Below, one piece after another: positions 8,376 to 17,030 of a stretch of 39,365 nt of DNA (position 1 is the first letter of the stretch; each line of letters starts with the position of its first letter). Both the position numbers and the translations under genes were made by a program. The stretch is from JADJPL01 sp964607915 (GTDB lineage Bacteria > Bacteroidota > Bacteroidia > Chitinophagales > Saprospiraceae), in contig CAZSMU010000019.1 of assembly GCA_964607915.1 (NCBI GenBank), forward strand, positions 1 to 39,365, read 5' to 3'. The notes beneath the pieces are model-generated. The model was not told the origin of the DNA, did no database searches, and saw only the letters and a program-made list of their open reading frames with translations.

Positions 8376-8418
8376 GAAAAACGCGCCCTTTTTCCCGAAG
8401 GAAAAGGGCGCGTTTTTC
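8376..8418. terminator. Strong bidirectional hairpin terminator
   Basis: GAAAAACGCGCCCTTTT (8376-8392) is a perfect 17-base inverted copy of 8402-8418, with a 9-base loop. The A and T runs inside the stem give a U-rich trail in either direction. It follows the susD stop (8467) by about 50 bases on the minus strand. It probably ends or attenuates susCD transcription before the FG-GAP/ASPIC gene, which then needs its own promoter or read-through. Confidence 0.85.
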
Positions 8419-8466
8419 AATAGGACCAAGCTTGTGCTATGGAGCACATTGCCGTTTCCTTAGCGG

Positions 8467-10041
8467 TTATTTCCCACCATCCCACCATACACGGGTGGAG
8501 AACTTATCGCCACCCATACGATTTACAGCGGCAGTGTAGTTGGCAGGGTTGGAGCCGGCTTCGTTTTCCCAGTAGATGAGACGGCGCGGGATGACGTTGC
8601 CCTCGAATGCGTTGGCATCTTTGGTCGGTGTCAGCACCGGATAGCCGAGTCTTCTCCAGTTGGCGTAGGATTCCATGTCGTTGAGGAAGGTAGCTGCCCA
8701 GAACTCTTCACCAACGAGGCGGATTTTGTCTTCTGCCCCGGCTGCGGCGAACTTGCGGCCAGCGATGTAGGCATCAATCTCTGCCGCAGTGCGTGCGAAG
8801 GAAGGATCAAACGCCGTCCATGCCTGGATAGCGGCGCGTACCCCGCTGTTGAAGAGGGTTTCCGCATTGCCGGTGATCCAGCCGCGGAGGGCTGCTTCGG
8901 CTGCGAGCAGTTCCGTTTCGGCATAGGAGATGAGGTAGTAGGGGTCTTCCCAGTCCATGTACTTGATGTTCAGCATGGAGAACATGCGGGTGCCGATACC
9001 GGGCGTCTGGAACGTGGTTTTGTCCGCAGCGGAGAGTACGTTGAGCAGGGTGCTGCTCGTATAGCCGTTGGGGAGGCCGCGTTGTGCGGCCGGGTCCGTG
9101 TTCCAGGTCGAGCTCACTTCCGGGTTGCCCGTACCGCCGGTGACGATCATCAGGCGCGGGTCGTTGTTGGCCTTCATCCAGTTGACGAACGTCTCGCTGA
9201 CCTTGCAATCGCGGGAGTACTTGTACGTGTTCCAGTAGCCGTCGTTGAGGCCGTTCCGGTTGTGACCTTGCGGGCCGTTCAGGTACTTGATAGTGCCGTT
9301 GTCGGCGTTGGAGGAGAACGTACCGGAGGAGTATGCCTCTGCGAAGATCGCTTTGCCCGTATTGGCATCTACTTTCTGCATGCGCATGGCTACGCGCATG
9401 AGCAGGGCGTTGGCGAACTTCTTCCACTTGGCGATATCGCCGCCATAGACGACATCCTGGGCGCCGAGGCTACCGCCGTTGGCGTTGAGCTTGTCGCGAG
9501 CCGCCTTGACATCGCGAACGATGGCTGCATAGACATCTTTCTGTGCCTCATACGTAGGGAACCAGTTGTCCGGGCTTTGCAAGCCGTACCCTGCCTGCGT
9601 GTAGGGGATATCCCCGTGCAGGTCGGTGAGGCGGTGCAAATCGAACGCGCGGAGGATAGTAGCTACGGCGTTCAGGTTGGCGCGGGTAGCATCCCCTTTG
9701 GTTTGCTCGATGATATTCGAATACAGACGGATGACACCCGTGAAGTGCGTTTCCATGTACGCACCGCTGTACTGTGCGTTGTAGTAGTACTTGTCGCCGC
9801 TGAAGTAGCTGGCTGTGGAAGCGGTGTGCTGGATCATCGTAGCCGCGTACAACATGTTGGCACGGGTGTTCTCGTACTCGCCCCCGATGCGCAAAGTCGC
9901 CGTGGTGAGCAGGAAGGCGGGGTCCATCGAGGTCACCGCGTTCTCGTTGACGTTTAGCTGGGTGAGATTTTCCTCGTTACAAGCATTGAGCACGAGGAGG
10001 CCTGAAAGGACCAACCCGATTCTAACGAATTTATTTTTCAT
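8467..10041 (-). CDS. SusD-like outer-membrane lipoprotein (SusD/RagB-like family 2)
   Basis: A 524-residue lipoprotein (MKNKFVRIGLVLSGLLVLNAC, lipidation at Cys21) of the SusD-like families. These are surface lids that capture nutrients and pass them to the SusC channel. Recognisable features are the N-terminal NVNENAVTSMDPAFLLTTA segment, the TPR-like helical core (ILRAFDLHRLTDLHGDIPY), NADNGTIKYLNGP and the C-terminal SYAETELLAAEAALRGW. The ATG at 10041 places the start directly before the signal; an in-frame upstream start at 10065 would overlap the region just after the susC stop. It follows susC by 25 bases, the standard susCD order. The substrate is unknown. Confidence 0.9.
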   Translation of the reverse strand: MKNKFVRIGLVLSGLLVLNACNEENLTQLNVNENAVTSMDPAFLLTTATLRIGGEYENTRANMLYAATMIQHTASTASYFSGDKYYYNAQYSGAYMETHFTGVIRLYSNIIEQTKGDATRANLNAVATILRAFDLHRLTDLHGDIPYTQAGYGLQSPDNWFPTYEAQKDVYAAIVRDVKAARDKLNANGGSLGAQDVVYGGDIAKWKKFANALLMRVAMRMQKVDANTGKAIFAEAYSSGTFSSNADNGTIKYLNGPQGHNRNGLNDGYWNTYKYSRDCKVSETFVNWMKANNDPRLMIVTGGTGNPEVSSTWNTDPAAQRGLPNGYTSSTLLNVLSAADKTTFQTPGIGTRMFSMLNIKYMDWEDPYYLISYAETELLAAEAALRGWITGNAETLFNSGVRAAIQAWTAFDPSFARTAAEIDAYIAGRKFAAAGAEDKIRLVGEEFWAATFLNDMESYANWRRLGYPVLTPTKDANAFEGNVIPRRLIYWENEAGSNPANYTAAVNRMGGDKFSTRVWWDGGK

Positions 10042-10066
10042 TTGCAAAAGATTAGAGTTTAACAAA

Positions 10067-13000
10067 TTAGAAGCCTACAGAGAGGTTGATTCCCACGTTC
10101 CTGGACAGCGGCATCGCAAAGAATTCCAGGCCCTGGTCGGCGCCCGAGTTGGAGTATGCGGATTCCGGGTCTATGTTCGGAACGCTGGACCACAGCAGGC
10201 CAAGGTTCCTGCCCACTACCTGGATGGCCATACTTTCGATCGGCAGCTTTTTCAAGGCGCTCTTCGGCAGTTTGAAGCCAATGGCGAGTTCCCTTAATTT
10301 TGCAAAAGAAGCGTCGTACACGATGTTTTCCGTAATATCGCTGTAGCGGGACCAGTAGTCCGACAGACGAGTGACCGGTACGGTGACGTTGACGGGTGCG
10401 CCGGCAGCGGTTACACCGCTGACCTTGATACCCGTCTCGCGTCCTTCAAGCGTTTCCTGGTGCAAGCCCCAGCGGTATGCCAGCCAGTTGGTGCCCGAGA
10501 AGATAGAGCCGCCCTGGCGAACATCGATCAGGAAAGAAAGGGTAAGGTTCTTGTAGGAGAAAGAGTTGATCAAGCCTGCCGTGATCGGGTGACGGCCATA
10601 GCCGAGGATATTGTTGGCGTTGGCAGAACGAACGGGCATACCGTCTTCCGTGTAGATTTTGTTCCCATTGGCATCGGTAGCATGTGTCCAGCCTACGATG
10701 GCGCCCAACTGTTCGCCTACGATGTGGCGCACGCGCTCGCCCTGGCGTACGCGGGACTCGTTGTAGTTCAGGAACTGGATCGGTTCGCCCTTGGCGTTGT
10801 TCCCCAGGTTGACCGCTTCGCTGACGTTGTTGGCAAAGTTGAGCGTCACGTCCCAGTTGAGCTTGCTGCTGTTGACGGCAGCAATGTTCAGCATCAATTC
10901 GACCCCTTTGTTCACCAGCTCACCCACGTTGATTTGGGTACTTCCGAAGCCGGAGGTAGCAGAGATACCTGCGTTGAGGATGTCATTGGTCGTCGTGCGG
11001 TTGTAGTAGGCCACGTCGAGGCCGACGCGGTTCTTGAACAGGCGCAGGTCAGCACCCACTTCAAATTCCGTGGAGGTATAAGGGCTCAGCGTCGGGTTGG
11101 GAATCGAGCCGTTGGTGATCTGGCCGGCGTTGGCCGAGCCGTGCGGTGCGCTGAGGAGGCCATACTGGACGTTGAGCGCGTACGGGTCGGGGCCGCCGCC
11201 GCCCACCTGTGCCCAGGAGGCGCGTACTTTGGCGAAGTTGATGGCTGCGGGCAGCTTGAAGGCGTCGGAGAGGACGGCGCTCACGCCGGCAGACGGGTAG
11301 GTCAGCGAGTTATTCTCGGCAGACAGCGTAGAGAACTGATCCTGACGGCCCGTGAGGTTCAGGTACAGCCAGTTCTTATACCCGACGTTTGCGGATGCAT
11401 AGACCGAGTTGATACCGAACTGGGAGAACCCGTAGATACGGCCCGGAGCCTTGACGTTGTTGACGCTGTGGAAGAACGGAACGACCAGGTCGTTGCCGCC
11501 CGTACCTTTGGTTTCGTTGGAGTTCCGCATCCGGTTGCCCCCGATCAGGTAGTCGAAGGAGATGTCGTTGAACTGCTTCTGGCCCCCGATCATAACTTCG
11601 AAGTTGTCTTCCCTTCTGTTCACGAAGGTCTCGTTGTAATCGCCGAGGGGCTTGTAGGCGGTGCCGTACGCTTCCGAGCTGGCAGCGTCGCGGTTGGTGA
11701 AGTCCGTACCCACGCGGCCCATGACGTAGAGCCACTTGGTCAGGTCGTAGCGCGCGGAGACGTTGCCGAACAAGCGGTTGGAGATGTCGCGGCGGTAGAA
11801 CTGATACGCAGCCCAGTACGGGTTGGTGGAGAAGGTGTTGCCCTGGAAGCGGAGCTCCGTGAGGTCGGCGGCGGCACCTTGCTTTTCACCCGGGCCGATG
11901 ATGGCGCTGAGCGGGATTTCGCGCGGTTTCAGGACGACGGCGAAGTTAGCGTTGCCCGGGGAGTCGGACAAGCGCGGGCGGTTCTTGGCATCCTGGTAGG
12001 CGTAGTTAGCTGAAACGCTGAGCGTCAGGTTTTTGAGCTTGCTGTTCACGTTCAGGGCCACCGTCTGGCGGTTGAAGCTGGCGTTGGGCATGACGTCCTG
12101 GTTGCGCAGGTCGGAGACGGCCAGGCGGTAGTTGCCCGATTCGTTCCCGCCGGAGAAAGCCAGGGAGTTGTTCAGCGTGGAGCCGTCGCGGTAGAAATCG
12201 TTGATCGTTTCCCCGAGGTAGGAGTACGGGCGGCTCTGGCCGTCGAACTGGATGGTGTTGAGCCCGTCGTACTTGGCACCCCAGGCGAGGCTGGAGTTGG
12301 AGAGGGCTTCATCCTGGGAAGCGAATTTCTTGCCCTGTACGCCCTGGCCGTACTGCGTCTGGAAGTCGGTCATGTCAATGGCGCGGTCCATCGTCAGGTT
12401 GGAGTTGAACTGAACGCCAATGCCTTTGCGGGCAGTACCTGATTTGGTCGTGATGATGATGACGCCGTTGGCTGCGCGGGCGCCGTAGAGGGCAGCGGCC
12501 GTGTTGCCCTTGAGCACCGAGATGTTCTCGATGTCGTCCGGGTTGATGGCCGAAAGGCCGTCGCCGCCGTCGTTGCCGCCCCACAAGCCGGCCTGGCCGT
12601 AGTTGCTGGTCTCGATGGGTACGCCGTTGACGACGTAGAGCGGCTGGTCGTTGCCGCCCAGGGAGGAGCCACCGCGGATGATGACCCGCGTGGAACCGGC
12701 AGCGCCCGAAGCGGGCGGAGCTACGTTCACGCCGGCGATTTTACCCGTCAGTGCGTTGCCCACGTTGGCAGTGCGCACTTCCTGGACCATCTCGCCTTTG
12801 ATCTGCTGGATGGAATACGCCAGGGCTTTCTTTTCCCGGCTCATACCCAGAGCAGTCACGACTACTTCGTCCAGTACTGCGCCTTCCGATAGGGAGATTT
12901 GCAGGTTCTGCTGGGCAGAAGATACTGCGACAGACTGGGAGGTGTAGCCGATATAGCTGATTTCCAGCGTGGCAGGCACCGCCGTGAGCTGGAGGCTGAA

Positions 13001-13222
13001 GTTGCCGTCCAGGTCGGTAATGGTACCGTTGGTCGTCCCTTTCTCCAGGATCGAAGCCCCGATGATAGGGCTACCGTCCGAAGCAGAAGTGACCTTGCCC
13101 GAAACGGTTTGGGCGCTGAGGCTGCCTGCGAAGGAGCACACAGCAAAAATCAAGGCTAGACCCTTCATGCCCAAGGCATTAAAAAGGTTTTGCCCCCTGC
13201 TTAGTTTAGGTATTTTAATCAT
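10067..13222 (-). CDS. SusC/RagA-type TonB-dependent outer-membrane transporter
   Basis: A 1051-residue TonB-dependent receptor. Its export signal ends near residue 38 (SLSAQ). A carboxypeptidase-regulatory-like domain follows (about 40-120, ITDLDGNFSLQ and EISYIGYTSQ), then the TonB-box/plug start DEVVVTALGMSREKKAL and plug motifs VIIRGGSSLGGNDQPLYVV and VLKGNTAAALYGARAANGVIIITTK. A 22-strand barrel follows, ending RNVGINLSVGF with the expected terminal Phe. With the SusD lipoprotein it should form an energy-dependent uptake complex for an oligomeric or bulky substrate. The neighbours (FG-GAP/ASPIC protein and haloperoxidase-like enzyme) differ from the usual glycosidases, so the substrate may not be a simple glycan. 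It has a long upstream leader. Confidence 0.93.
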   Translation of the reverse strand: MIKIPKLSRGQNLFNALGMKGLALIFAVCSFAGSLSAQTVSGKVTSASDGSPIIGASILEKGTTNGTITDLDGNFSLQLTAVPATLEISYIGYTSQSVAVSSAQQNLQISLSEGAVLDEVVVTALGMSREKKALAYSIQQIKGEMVQEVRTANVGNALTGKIAGVNVAPPASGAAGSTRVIIRGGSSLGGNDQPLYVVNGVPIETSNYGQAGLWGGNDGGDGLSAINPDDIENISVLKGNTAAALYGARAANGVIIITTKSGTARKGIGVQFNSNLTMDRAIDMTDFQTQYGQGVQGKKFASQDEALSNSSLAWGAKYDGLNTIQFDGQSRPYSYLGETINDFYRDGSTLNNSLAFSGGNESGNYRLAVSDLRNQDVMPNASFNRQTVALNVNSKLKNLTLSVSANYAYQDAKNRPRLSDSPGNANFAVVLKPREIPLSAIIGPGEKQGAAADLTELRFQGNTFSTNPYWAAYQFYRRDISNRLFGNVSARYDLTKWLYVMGRVGTDFTNRDAASSEAYGTAYKPLGDYNETFVNRREDNFEVMIGGQKQFNDISFDYLIGGNRMRNSNETKGTGGNDLVVPFFHSVNNVKAPGRIYGFSQFGINSVYASANVGYKNWLYLNLTGRQDQFSTLSAENNSLTYPSAGVSAVLSDAFKLPAAINFAKVRASWAQVGGGGPDPYALNVQYGLLSAPHGSANAGQITNGSIPNPTLSPYTSTEFEVGADLRLFKNRVGLDVAYYNRTTTNDILNAGISATSGFGSTQINVGELVNKGVELMLNIAAVNSSKLNWDVTLNFANNVSEAVNLGNNAKGEPIQFLNYNESRVRQGERVRHIVGEQLGAIVGWTHATDANGNKIYTEDGMPVRSANANNILGYGRHPITAGLINSFSYKNLTLSFLIDVRQGGSIFSGTNWLAYRWGLHQETLEGRETGIKVSGVTAAGAPVNVTVPVTRLSDYWSRYSDITENIVYDASFAKLRELAIGFKLPKSALKKLPIESMAIQVVGRNLGLLWSSVPNIDPESAYSNSGADQGLEFFAMPLSRNVGINLSVGF

Positions 13223-13581
13223 ACGTAAACAATTTAGTGGTTTGAAGTTAAAAAATTAAGCATTGTGTAAAATCAAATGAACATTAGTATCTCTTTGCCA
13301 CAGGTGGGGAATGAAAAGACTGGATGTGGAGGAGGTAGTTTGCCAGCGGGGTATTTTGGGAAGACGTAGCACCCCTGCCCGGGCGAATTGCTTTGACGGG
13401 CGGGCGGGATATCCTGGTGAACATCCTGCAAACAAAGGACTTACACGGTTTGTAGCCCAAAGATGTACAGCCATAGTGAGTGTGTAAAAACAAATTTATA
13501 CTGCTAAAGTACGCCTTTTTCGATAGAAAAAAATGTTTTTCGTCGAATGTTGGAAAAAAGTTACGAAATGAAACAAAGGAT
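13223..13581 (-). promoter_or_regulatory. Long leader/promoter region of susC
   Basis: About 360 bases without a credible gene separate susC from the helicase gene. The only good TAnnTTTG match on the minus strand is TAAATTTG at 13498-13491, which would give a leader of roughly 260 bases. The part nearest the start codon is A/T-rich. The middle part (13338-13410) holds G/C-rich complementary stretches such as GGGGT with ACCCC and CCGGGCG with CGGGCGG, so a structured leader is possible. No -33 box is seen at the expected spacing. Confidence 0.35.
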
Positions 13582-16500
13582 TTATAGGTTATTGATCCAT
13601 AGGCAATTGGCAATAAGGCTCCGATACAGTTCAACCTTCGAAAGGACGGTCGGATCCCCCAGGATAATCAGGAGTTCCCGGGCGCGGGTGAGGGCTACAT
13701 TTAGTTTTCGGTCAATGCCTTCCTCGGAAAAAGAACCAATGCTGCGCAGTTGGCGTTCCGAGTGGGCGCACAGGGAGAGCACGATGGCATCCCGTGCACC
13801 GCCCTGGTAGCGTTCCACAGTGTCAATAGTGGGATAAAGACCTTCAAAACCAGCCGATTGAAGAGCATGGCGGATTTGCGCGATCTGCGCGCGATAGGGA
13901 GTGATGATGCCCAGGCTCCCGCTTTGCCACGCCTTGCCGCAGCGGCCGTACAGGGCATGCAGGCGGATGCAGATCTGCGCGGCGGCCTGTGCTTCTCCGG
14001 CATGGGTCTTTTTGGTGCCGGGACCGGGTTCCGAAGGCACAGGCACGAAGATCATCCGGTTTTGCGCCAGGGCAGCTTCAAATTCGGTCGTACAGATGGA
14101 TGCCGGGAAGAGTTCTCGAGCAACCTGGACCAAAAAGCCGGCATTTCCTTCCGGAAGGGTCTGCAGGCGTCCTTCGTAAAAAAAGCGGTTGGGGAACTCC
14201 ATGATGTCCTGGTGCATACGGCCCTGGTGCGATAGGCAGGCATACGCGTGGTCCCAACCCATGAGCTGGCAACGTCGGTATAGTCGCTCAAAGAGCGAAT
14301 TCCGGAGGTTGTGTACCCCCAACGCATTCAAAGCGGGGTCTTCCACTGCGCTCCATGCTTCCGACTGGGCCACTACTGCGGGTAGTTGTTTGTGGTCACC
14401 GATCAGCGTGACGTGCGCAAAGCGGGTCAGCATACCCATGAGCATGGGTTCCGGAATCTGGGAGGCTTCGTCTATGACGGCGCGATCGAAGGTCTTCAGC
14501 TTGAACAACTCAGGTTTTCCGGATATGGACGCTACCGTGCCTACGACGATGCGGTGTTTTTGGATCAGCTCGAGCAGCGATTTGCGGGTCTGGGGATGTC
14601 GTTCGGATTGTACGCTCAACAGGCGGTTCTGAAAAGCGGGGGCGGTGGAGTAGCGGGCACCTATCCGAAGGTATTGTTCGCAGGCGTCCGGTCCGTTGGA
14701 TTCTATCGCCGCGCAAATTTCATCCACAGCGCGGTTGGTGAAGGCCAGAATCAGCAGGTTGCCGCTCTCATGGGCGAGCCAGTGGCCTGCCATGTGTTTT
14801 AGCATGACGCTGGTCTTGCCGGTACCGGGCGGTCCCCAGAGTAGAAAATAATCTCTGGAACGGAGCATTTTTTGAAAAATCGCCTGTTGCTCGGGAGTCA
14901 TCTCCTGGGGCGGGCTTTCTACCGCATTCGGCGCCTCCTCCTGGCTGGGCGCGCTACGGCCCAATAACCATTGCTTTTGCGCGGGCACGGCCGATAGAAA
15001 CTCGAACAAAGAGCGGTACATGTTGGCGTAGGAGTTGTCCATGAGATCGTGCTCCAGGCACCACGACGCATTGCTTTCAAACAGAGCGGGATTGGTTTGG
15101 CGGGCCCGCAGCTCTACGCGCACGGTTTCGGCCGACAGTTCGATGATGGTACACTTTAAAAGTTGGTTGGACAGGGGGGAGGCATCGCTGTACGGGTACA
15201 GTATGGCTATATCGCCTTCGCGGAAGTTGGCCATGGGGCTGGTGTGCTCCGTGCGGTCGAACAACAGTTGCGGCCGAAGGGAAGCGGCGTGGTTTTCCCG
15301 GATGCTCAAATTGGCGAGGATATCGAAGTCAGCTTCTTTTTCTTCGATGCTGTTCCGCCACAGCGCGGCCTGCCCGTTGGCGTTTTCTATCCCTTCTATT
15401 CCCGTTTTCGCCAGTTGCTGCTCGCGGGCTATGAACCCGCAGAAAGCGAAAAAGTAGCGCTTTTCCGTCTCGTCGGCGCTTCCGATCACGGACAGAAAGT
15501 GCCGGCAATCCTCCCCGAAGAAGCGGTCTTCACTTTGGCGCGATTGTATTATCCGGAGCAAGCGCTCACCTTGCTCGAGCAAGTCGCCTTTGCCCAGCAC
15601 GGTATTGGATCCCATAGAGGCCAACCGATATTCATATCCCAGGAGTTGGTTGCGCACCGCCATAGCCTCGTGCTGTTGTGATTTGACCACAGGGGCATAG
15701 CGCAGGGCCCTGGCAGCTTGGGAGGAGTAGAGAATGTAGTTTCGGGGGTCAGTCTGCCTGCCGAAAGCGGCACGGATGAGCAAGTCGTACAAAAGGGTCT
15801 GGACGTAGTTGTTGGCATTGAGGCCATATTGGTTCGGCTTGTACAGCTTGCTGCTCTTCAGCTCTACGATAGCAGTCTTTTTGCCGGTTTGGCACAACAG
15901 GTCAAGGCGCCCCTGGATGCCGTATTCCCGGGCGTAGAAAGAGGGCTCCAGACAGCAGGCAGTGCGCTCGATACCCTCTGCCGGCAGGTCTTCCTGAATG
16001 GCTTTCTTCAGGTTTTCAAAATGGAGCCTGGACCGGGCTACCAGTTCTTTGAGCGGGCCATCTTCCATTCCGGCAAACTGAAGGGGGTTTATCTGGAATG
16101 TCTTGGCGAATACCGGGGCGAAATCGCTTTCTGGATGATGGATGAGCTCATCTAAAAATAAGTTGGCGATTTGCCCCTGGAGCAGGGATATATGGTTTGA
16201 TTTATCAAGGAACTTCCGCAGCAGATAGGATTCGGGCAAGGTGATCGCATCCCGGAAGCACTCGGCGATGGCGGTCACATCTATCAGGTAGTCGGGGTTT
16301 AATACGAGCGCTCTGGGGCGGTACACGCCATGTTGGTCTATCTCTACGTCGAGGAGTTGCAACACGACGGGGAAGCCACAGACCTGTTTGATGAGGGAAA
16401 TCGTGGGGTTGAACGCTTCATTGCTCTCGGGCAGGTCGTACTGCATGCGCCGTTCCTCGTCGGGCTCGAGCTCGTCCACGATGAGGAACTGTTTCAGGGA

Positions 16501-16965
16501 GGGGTGGTCTGCCAATGCGACGACCCTCGCAAAAGATTTGAAAGCCGTGATCTCGGCGGGCTTTAGCGGAAAAGGCCAGGGAGAAGCCAAAAGGGATTGC
16601 TCCTCCGGGGCAAGGGGTAGTTGGAAGAGCTGCTGGAGGCACTCCAGGAGCACGCGGTGGCCCAATTCCGGCAGGTAGGCTTTGTCGTCGTGGAGCCTAC
16701 CGGAACGGAGCATGTCTTTCGACTGTTTTCGAAAGGTGTGCAGGTAAAAAAGAAGATGCCGGTGAAAGCCGTGTTTTTGTGCGACGTACGCAATGCGCGA
16801 GAAAAGGGTGCTGAACCGCATCCGTTCTTGTTGCGTAGCCTCCAGGAACAAGGACTGCAGCAACCCATAATATGCTTTGACCTGTTCAAACGGGCCTTCC
16901 TCCGGCGTATCCCGGATTTTTTGAAGCTCCTGATAGAGCGCGGAGGCGATTACTTCGTCTGTCAT
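13582..16965 (-). CDS. Dna2-like PD-(D/E)XK nuclease / SF1B helicase fusion
   Basis: A 1127-residue protein. The N-terminal half carries a Cas4/Dna2-type nuclease core: GRLDLL (Asp near 355) and AIVELKSSK (Glu368, Lys370). The C-terminal third is a superfamily 1B (Dna2/Upf1-like) helicase with Walker A GPPGTGKTS (about 711-719), AFTNRAVDEI (motif Ia), Walker B VIDEASQIPEP, GDHKQLPAVV (motif III), GIITPYRAQI (motif IV), ERYQGGARDAIVLS (motif V) and NVALTRARELLIILGD (motif VI). All helicase motifs appear intact. It probably processes DNA ends or flaps, but the exact pathway is unknown. No clear four-cysteine iron-sulphur cluster is evident. The ATG at 16965 is used rather than a TTG six codons upstream. 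It follows purB by 65 bases on the same strand and may be co-transcribed. Confidence 0.87.
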   Translation of the reverse strand: MTDEVIASALYQELQKIRDTPEEGPFEQVKAYYGLLQSLFLEATQQERMRFSTLFSRIAYVAQKHGFHRHLLFYLHTFRKQSKDMLRSGRLHDDKAYLPELGHRVLLECLQQLFQLPLAPEEQSLLASPWPFPLKPAEITAFKSFARVVALADHPSLKQFLIVDELEPDEERRMQYDLPESNEAFNPTISLIKQVCGFPVVLQLLDVEIDQHGVYRPRALVLNPDYLIDVTAIAECFRDAITLPESYLLRKFLDKSNHISLLQGQIANLFLDELIHHPESDFAPVFAKTFQINPLQFAGMEDGPLKELVARSRLHFENLKKAIQEDLPAEGIERTACCLEPSFYAREYGIQGRLDLLCQTGKKTAIVELKSSKLYKPNQYGLNANNYVQTLLYDLLIRAAFGRQTDPRNYILYSSQAARALRYAPVVKSQQHEAMAVRNQLLGYEYRLASMGSNTVLGKGDLLEQGERLLRIIQSRQSEDRFFGEDCRHFLSVIGSADETEKRYFFAFCGFIAREQQLAKTGIEGIENANGQAALWRNSIEEKEADFDILANLSIRENHAASLRPQLLFDRTEHTSPMANFREGDIAILYPYSDASPLSNQLLKCTIIELSAETVRVELRARQTNPALFESNASWCLEHDLMDNSYANMYRSLFEFLSAVPAQKQWLLGRSAPSQEEAPNAVESPPQEMTPEQQAIFQKMLRSRDYFLLWGPPGTGKTSVMLKHMAGHWLAHESGNLLILAFTNRAVDEICAAIESNGPDACEQYLRIGARYSTAPAFQNRLLSVQSERHPQTRKSLLELIQKHRIVVGTVASISGKPELFKLKTFDRAVIDEASQIPEPMLMGMLTRFAHVTLIGDHKQLPAVVAQSEAWSAVEDPALNALGVHNLRNSLFERLYRRCQLMGWDHAYACLSHQGRMHQDIMEFPNRFFYEGRLQTLPEGNAGFLVQVARELFPASICTTEFEAALAQNRMIFVPVPSEPGPGTKKTHAGEAQAAAQICIRLHALYGRCGKAWQSGSLGIITPYRAQIAQIRHALQSAGFEGLYPTIDTVERYQGGARDAIVLSLCAHSERQLRSIGSFSEEGIDRKLNVALTRARELLIILGDPTVLSKVELYRSLIANCLWINNL

Positions 16966-17030
16966 ACTGCAATAATAGCACAATTACGGCTTCCGACAAA
17001 CAGGGGTGCAGTATTCAGCTCTGATGAGCG

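Noticed and set aside
9082..9957. A 291-codon open frame on the plus strand opposite susD
   Set aside because: It shadows the SusD gene, with biased composition and no recognisable domain or start context.
10460..12013. A 517-codon open frame on the plus strand opposite susC
   Set aside because: It is antisense to an unmistakable SusC gene, its product is Val/Arg/Gly-rich without domains, and such long mirror frames are expected opposite G/C-rich third positions.
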